Below, piece by piece: positions 60,355 through 64,000 of a DNA stretch of 64,000 nucleotides. The notes under the pieces are model-generated. The model searched no databases. It was not told the DNA's origin and was given only the letters and a program-made list of their open reading frames with translations. Each line of letters starts with the position of its first letter. The stretch's first letter is position 1. This stretch comes from Branchiostoma lanceolatum (lineage: Eukaryota; Chordata; Leptocardii; Amphioxiformes; Branchiostomatidae), in assembly GCF_035083965.1 (NCBI RefSeq), contig NC_089736.1:6699501-6763500 (forward strand), given 5' to 3'. The position numbers were made by a program, and so were the translations under genes.

Positions 60355-60543
60355 ATTTTTCGCAGGGGTGCAAGACTAACTGTCAATCACAATTAGCAGT
60401 TCAACGAATGAAAGCATGGCAATTAGTGGTTCCACCAATGAGAGCATGTCCGTCAAATATTTGTATTTCTAGGATTCTATATTAGATTTACAACGTTTTG
60501 ACGGAGTTGGACGGTGCTATGGGATCGGTCTTTTTCATTATTC
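60355..60543 (+). repeat. Dispersed repeat, copy 2 of 2
   Basis: Partner of 5401-5582 with the same block order. Confidence 0.5.
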
Positions 60544-60629
60544 CCTCCTCGTGGTGACAATTAACCTGGTTAAGTTTAATACAGCCAGGATTTTGCAGAG
60601 AACATTGTGAAAACACTTTTGCTCGCTCT

Positions 60630-61095
60630 GAAAGCCATCCACAAACAGGCAAACGCTCCTGACCCTGATGCTGAATTGAACGCCATCCATTCAGTGAAAC
60701 ACATCTGTGCTAGTGCTGAAAACCACCCAAACACAGATAATCAGTCAGACGTGTCCTTTGTGCTGAACGCCATCCACTGTTTCTGCCTATGTTGCTGAAA
60801 ACCACCCATAGAACTAATCAGGATACCCGTCCTTGGTACTGAACGCCATCCACATTGTGAAATTAACCTATACTGGCATTGAAAAACATCCACTCATAGA
60901 TAAACATGCCTGCCTTTGGTGCTGAAAACCACCCATACACGGATAAGCATACCTGTCCTTGGTGCTTAACACCATCCACACAAACACTTCTGTACTGGCG
61001 CTGAAAACCATCCACAAACAGGCAACTACACTTGTCCCTGGTGCTGAACACCATCTACACACAGATTAACACATCTGTCTTAGTGCTGAATGCCA
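60630..61095. repeat. Diverged 43-bp minisatellite array
   Basis: About ten decayed units like GGTGCTGAACACCATCCACA-...AACAC-CTGTCCTTGG, same orientation as 33972-34676 but far less homogeneous. Confidence 0.85.
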
Positions 61096-61207
61096 TCTAT
61101 GCAAGCTTATGAGAAGTGTAGCCATTGTGTCTCTATCAATGATTTCAATTTAAAAAAATCTATAAATAAGGCAAAGAAAGATAAAGTACACAAACAAATG
61201 AAATCAA

Positions 61208-61213
61208 TTTATT
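61208..61213 (-). terminator. Candidate poly(A) signal of the type IV collagen gene
   Basis: TTTATT on the plus strand (AATAAA on the minus strand), about 1.08 kb beyond the collagen stop codon. The sequence between is AT-rich and non-coding, as expected for a 3' UTR. Confidence 0.35.
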
Positions 61214-62297
61214 GAAACTCATTCCTACCCTACTGGTATACAAAGCTTATCAACAAATTATATGAAAGATAAGAAAAATTATCTCATATGATATGAAAAA
61301 AAATCTTGCTTAAAGGCATTTTGCACCTGTGTGTAGAACATTGTATACATGTATTTTTGTGGTTGTTGTTGAATACAGTATAGCACCATAAGTAGTCCAC
61401 CTTTGGACAAAGAAGAGTATTCTTAGACTGTTATATGGAATCCGACCAATATGAGCTAGTGTTATACATTTTCAATACCCTATTATTTTTCAATTATGCT
61501 TAATATCTTATCCAAGATTAGATCTAGAGATCCTAGTAAATACATCAAATTAAAATGTGAAGCATAAAAAAGTGTCCTTTTCCTAGATTAATTGCTACTT
61601 CACAATTCCAATCAATGTGAGAAGAAATTATAAAGAATTACATCTGTGACAAGTAAAAGTCTTGCATGTGTATATGTATAAAAACAAAATTATGTAACAT
61701 TGGAAGGATAAACAAATTGCATCTTTATGATAAGAGAAAATACTGGATTCCTTAAGATAAAAAGCAATTAGGCAAAAAATGCATCAGGGCTTTTTGTTAC
61801 CTGTGTAAGTCCTGCACTCTAAGTTACAAATTCCAACTTTATGGTTAATGGAAATTAGGCTCAAGCATAAAGTGACCTTCTAACCATCAGAACATTTTGG
61901 GAAGAAGTACAAATCTTTGCGAAAGACGGACAGAGGCCAATGATGATGAATAAAGAACACTCAAATACTGAGATAAAGTTGTGGTGAGGTAGAACATGTC
62001 TTGGTGTTTGTGTTTAAGTGTGTTGAGCCTACTAATCTGGTTACCTCCATGTATCTACTTGTCTCTCTTAATTCTTCTGAAAGTCAAAGTCAGACGGCAT
62101 TAAATGAACCATTCTCTACTGTGGTTACCGTAAAGCTTACAAAAAGTACAAAACGAAATGCCACGAGCTACATGTAGGTACCACAACCCTATCATTTGGC
62201 ATGTGTTAACTGGACTTCACTGCATTAGCACCGGTAGTACAGGAAACAAACTACAGTACAAGGAAGTGTTGCGCTGTCTGTCACAAACTATGCTGTT

Positions 62298-63463
62298 TTA
62301 AGAGTTAGGGCGTGGAGGCAGCTGGCGCGGCGGCTGTTCGCGTGATGGCTGCCGGCGGGGTGGCTGCTGTCTGGGATCTGCGATGATGACGCCAGGCCTG
62401 GCTCCTCTCACGGGACCAACGGTCGCGATCTTGGCGCGGACGTTGTCGGTGATCATCATACAGACACGGCAACGTCCAACCATCTTCTCCATCTCCGTCA
62501 CGGGCTGTTGGTTACGAACCATTTCCCTCACGCGACCGTCCCTCGGCTCATAGGCCTGCTGGTTCCTTAGTGGGTCGTAATCACTTAAGCAAAAGAAAAA
62601 AGTAAGTGTTACAATGTAAGAAGCAACATCTGGAACCATATTAACATTTTTCACACAGCAACTTGTCTTTAGATACAGCAAAAATGCGAATTCACTGACA
62701 GAATGTTTAGTATTATGTCAGAGTTTGATTTTGACGTTATATTCTTCTCTCTCATATTCATTACATCATCTATGGTCACATATGCATCTATCCCCTTGGG
62801 CAATGAATATGCAATAAAGATTATTATAATTAGTATCAAATCAACTTTCATTGCTCTGAATGAATACTCTGTATGTGGTACTGTCAGGTTTGAATTGAAT
62901 TCTTGCTATTTGGTTGTCTTGGTTAATACATTCTATGCATTGTGGAACACAAAAAGCCAGAAATAATTATTGCAAAACATGTTGAGCAAGTATCTGAATC
63001 TGAATTGGTCCAAGCTGGTATAACTGCCCTTTAACACACTAACTTTGTATGTAGCAGTCAGCTATATAACACTGAACAATATGGCACACCTAAACCATTC
63101 ATCATAAGATAACTGCTGTTTTAAACTATCTAATGAAAAGGCCCATACCATATTTGATGACAACATTTTTCTTCCTGCAATAGCTCAAGTGAAAACAAGT
63201 TTTTAACCTTTAGCACTCTGAAGTAGCCGTTTGGCACCCAATTCCCTATTGGTTACAGAGTTAGGCAGCAGGAAGCAGGAAATACACATAATAATCAGAA
63301 GATACCTGGGAACAGACGCCAGCCAGAAGCTGAACTTGTTGGCGAAGAATCCGCAGGTGCCCCGTGCTCCGTGACACTCGATGAAGGGGGCGGGGCGGAA
63401 CCTCTCCAGACAGCTGCCCGGGCTGGAGAAGATCTGACCGCTCCCCTCCCCGGCAGCCGTGTG
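62298..63463 (-). CDS. COL4A: Type IV collagen alpha chain, C-terminal NC1 end (partial), with unusual tail
   Basis: Two minus-strand exons, 63463-63306 and 62583-62298, phase-consistent (TCTGTTCCCAG|GTATCT to TTAAG|TGAT). They encode the second half of the second C4 repeat: [48 protein letters not shown], ending GRCRVCM, which matches the vertebrate end ISRCQVCM as I recall it. NC1 directs chain selection and trimer assembly of basement-membrane collagen IV. After VCM the chain continues for about 52 more residues, ending in [20 protein letters not shown] and LPPRPNS, where most collagen IV chains stop within a few residues. The rest of the gene lies beyond 64000; nothing else coding was seen at 63464-64000. 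Confidence 0.9.
63203..63275 (+). repeat. Dispersed repeat, copy 2 of 2, in the collagen intron
   Basis: Partner of 14657-14735, same orientation, ending TTACAGAGTTAGGCAGCAG. Confidence 0.5.
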
Positions 63464-64000
63464 CTGGGGGAAGAAAACGAAACATTGTGAAAACTGATAC
63501 GTACAAAGATGTTTGAACATCTAATATGAGAAATGCTTTTCAATTCACTTTACCCCACCATGAAAGTAAACGTAAAAAACATTTGTATGGACTAACGATT
63601 CCTGTGGACACACTCCTATACAATTCCTAGAATTCTTGCAGACTGCACAAAGTGCAATACCATTAGGTTCACCCCTAAGGCATTGCCAAAAAGGAAATGA
63701 AGACATAACAAGAGTCCGTAGGACACAATTCTCCGTGAAGTATTTATAGTATGTACAAGTATTGACCCACACAAATTGCATCTCTGCACAGTCCAAGTAG
63801 TGTTTTAGACCAAGTAAAGAAAAAGTGTTTGTTTATCTTTTTCTTTCAATACAGGAGTGGTCAACCTGCTGAAAAGTATGTTTTTACAGCATGGCACAGA
63901 TGGGATCTAGAAATTCCGGGAAAAGTCACAAAGTTAGATCTAGATGGCCCCTTTTCAATTATCAACGAACCATTCAGCCTTACAACCAAGATGTATCAGA

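Overview
The window looks like a piece of an intron-rich, repeat-rich invertebrate chordate genome, most likely a cephalochordate (amphioxus, Branchiostoma). This is inferred from animal extracellular domains in unusual combinations (type IV collagen, kringle, WSC, CUB, TSP1, Ly6/uPAR, LRR with transmembrane tails), many short foldback elements and several minisatellite fields. No database search was possible. No rRNA, bona fide tRNA, CRISPR array or retroelement coding region was recognised.

Layout. 1-5 kb: last coding exon and 3' UTR of a TRAK/Milton-like kinesin adaptor (+). 6.2-11.6 kb: a Shisa/STMC6-like membrane protein with PPxY motifs (+). 13.3-15.4 kb: a GPI-anchored TSP1-EGF-Ly6 protein (-). 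15.8-22.5 kb: two tandem paralogues of a small secreted eight-cysteine protein (+), each with a non-coding first exon; the second carries a four-copy, roughly 335-bp tandem repeat in intron 1. 25.1-28.7 kb: a WSC-CUB-sushi receptor with two ITAM-spaced tyrosine pairs (+). 30.4-31.9 kb: an LRR receptor with duplicated NPVY motifs and a frame break in a T8 tract (+). 34.0-34.7 kb: a 43-bp minisatellite. 34.9-40.0 kb: a type II membrane protein with a tyrosine-rich intracellular tandem repeat and an extracellular kringle (-). 42-61 kb: gene-poor DNA in which I find a large, old, inverted duplication with exon-like segments and splice sites conserved in both arms, and a nearly perfect 620-bp palindrome near its centre. 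62.3-63.5 kb: the 3' end of a type IV collagen alpha chain with an unusual proline/arginine-rich tail (-).

The most interesting host block is 25-40 kb: three adjacent but unrelated single-pass surface proteins (WSC-CUB, LRR, kringle), each with internally duplicated tyrosine motifs in its cytoplasmic part. This suggests a cluster of lineage-specific signalling or immune-type receptors. The block at 16-22 kb holds an apparently undescribed secreted cysteine-rich family.

Exon boundaries were read by hand from splice consensus plus phase agreement. They are internally consistent for the GPI, cysteine-rich, WSC-CUB, kringle and collagen genes, but no transcript evidence was available.
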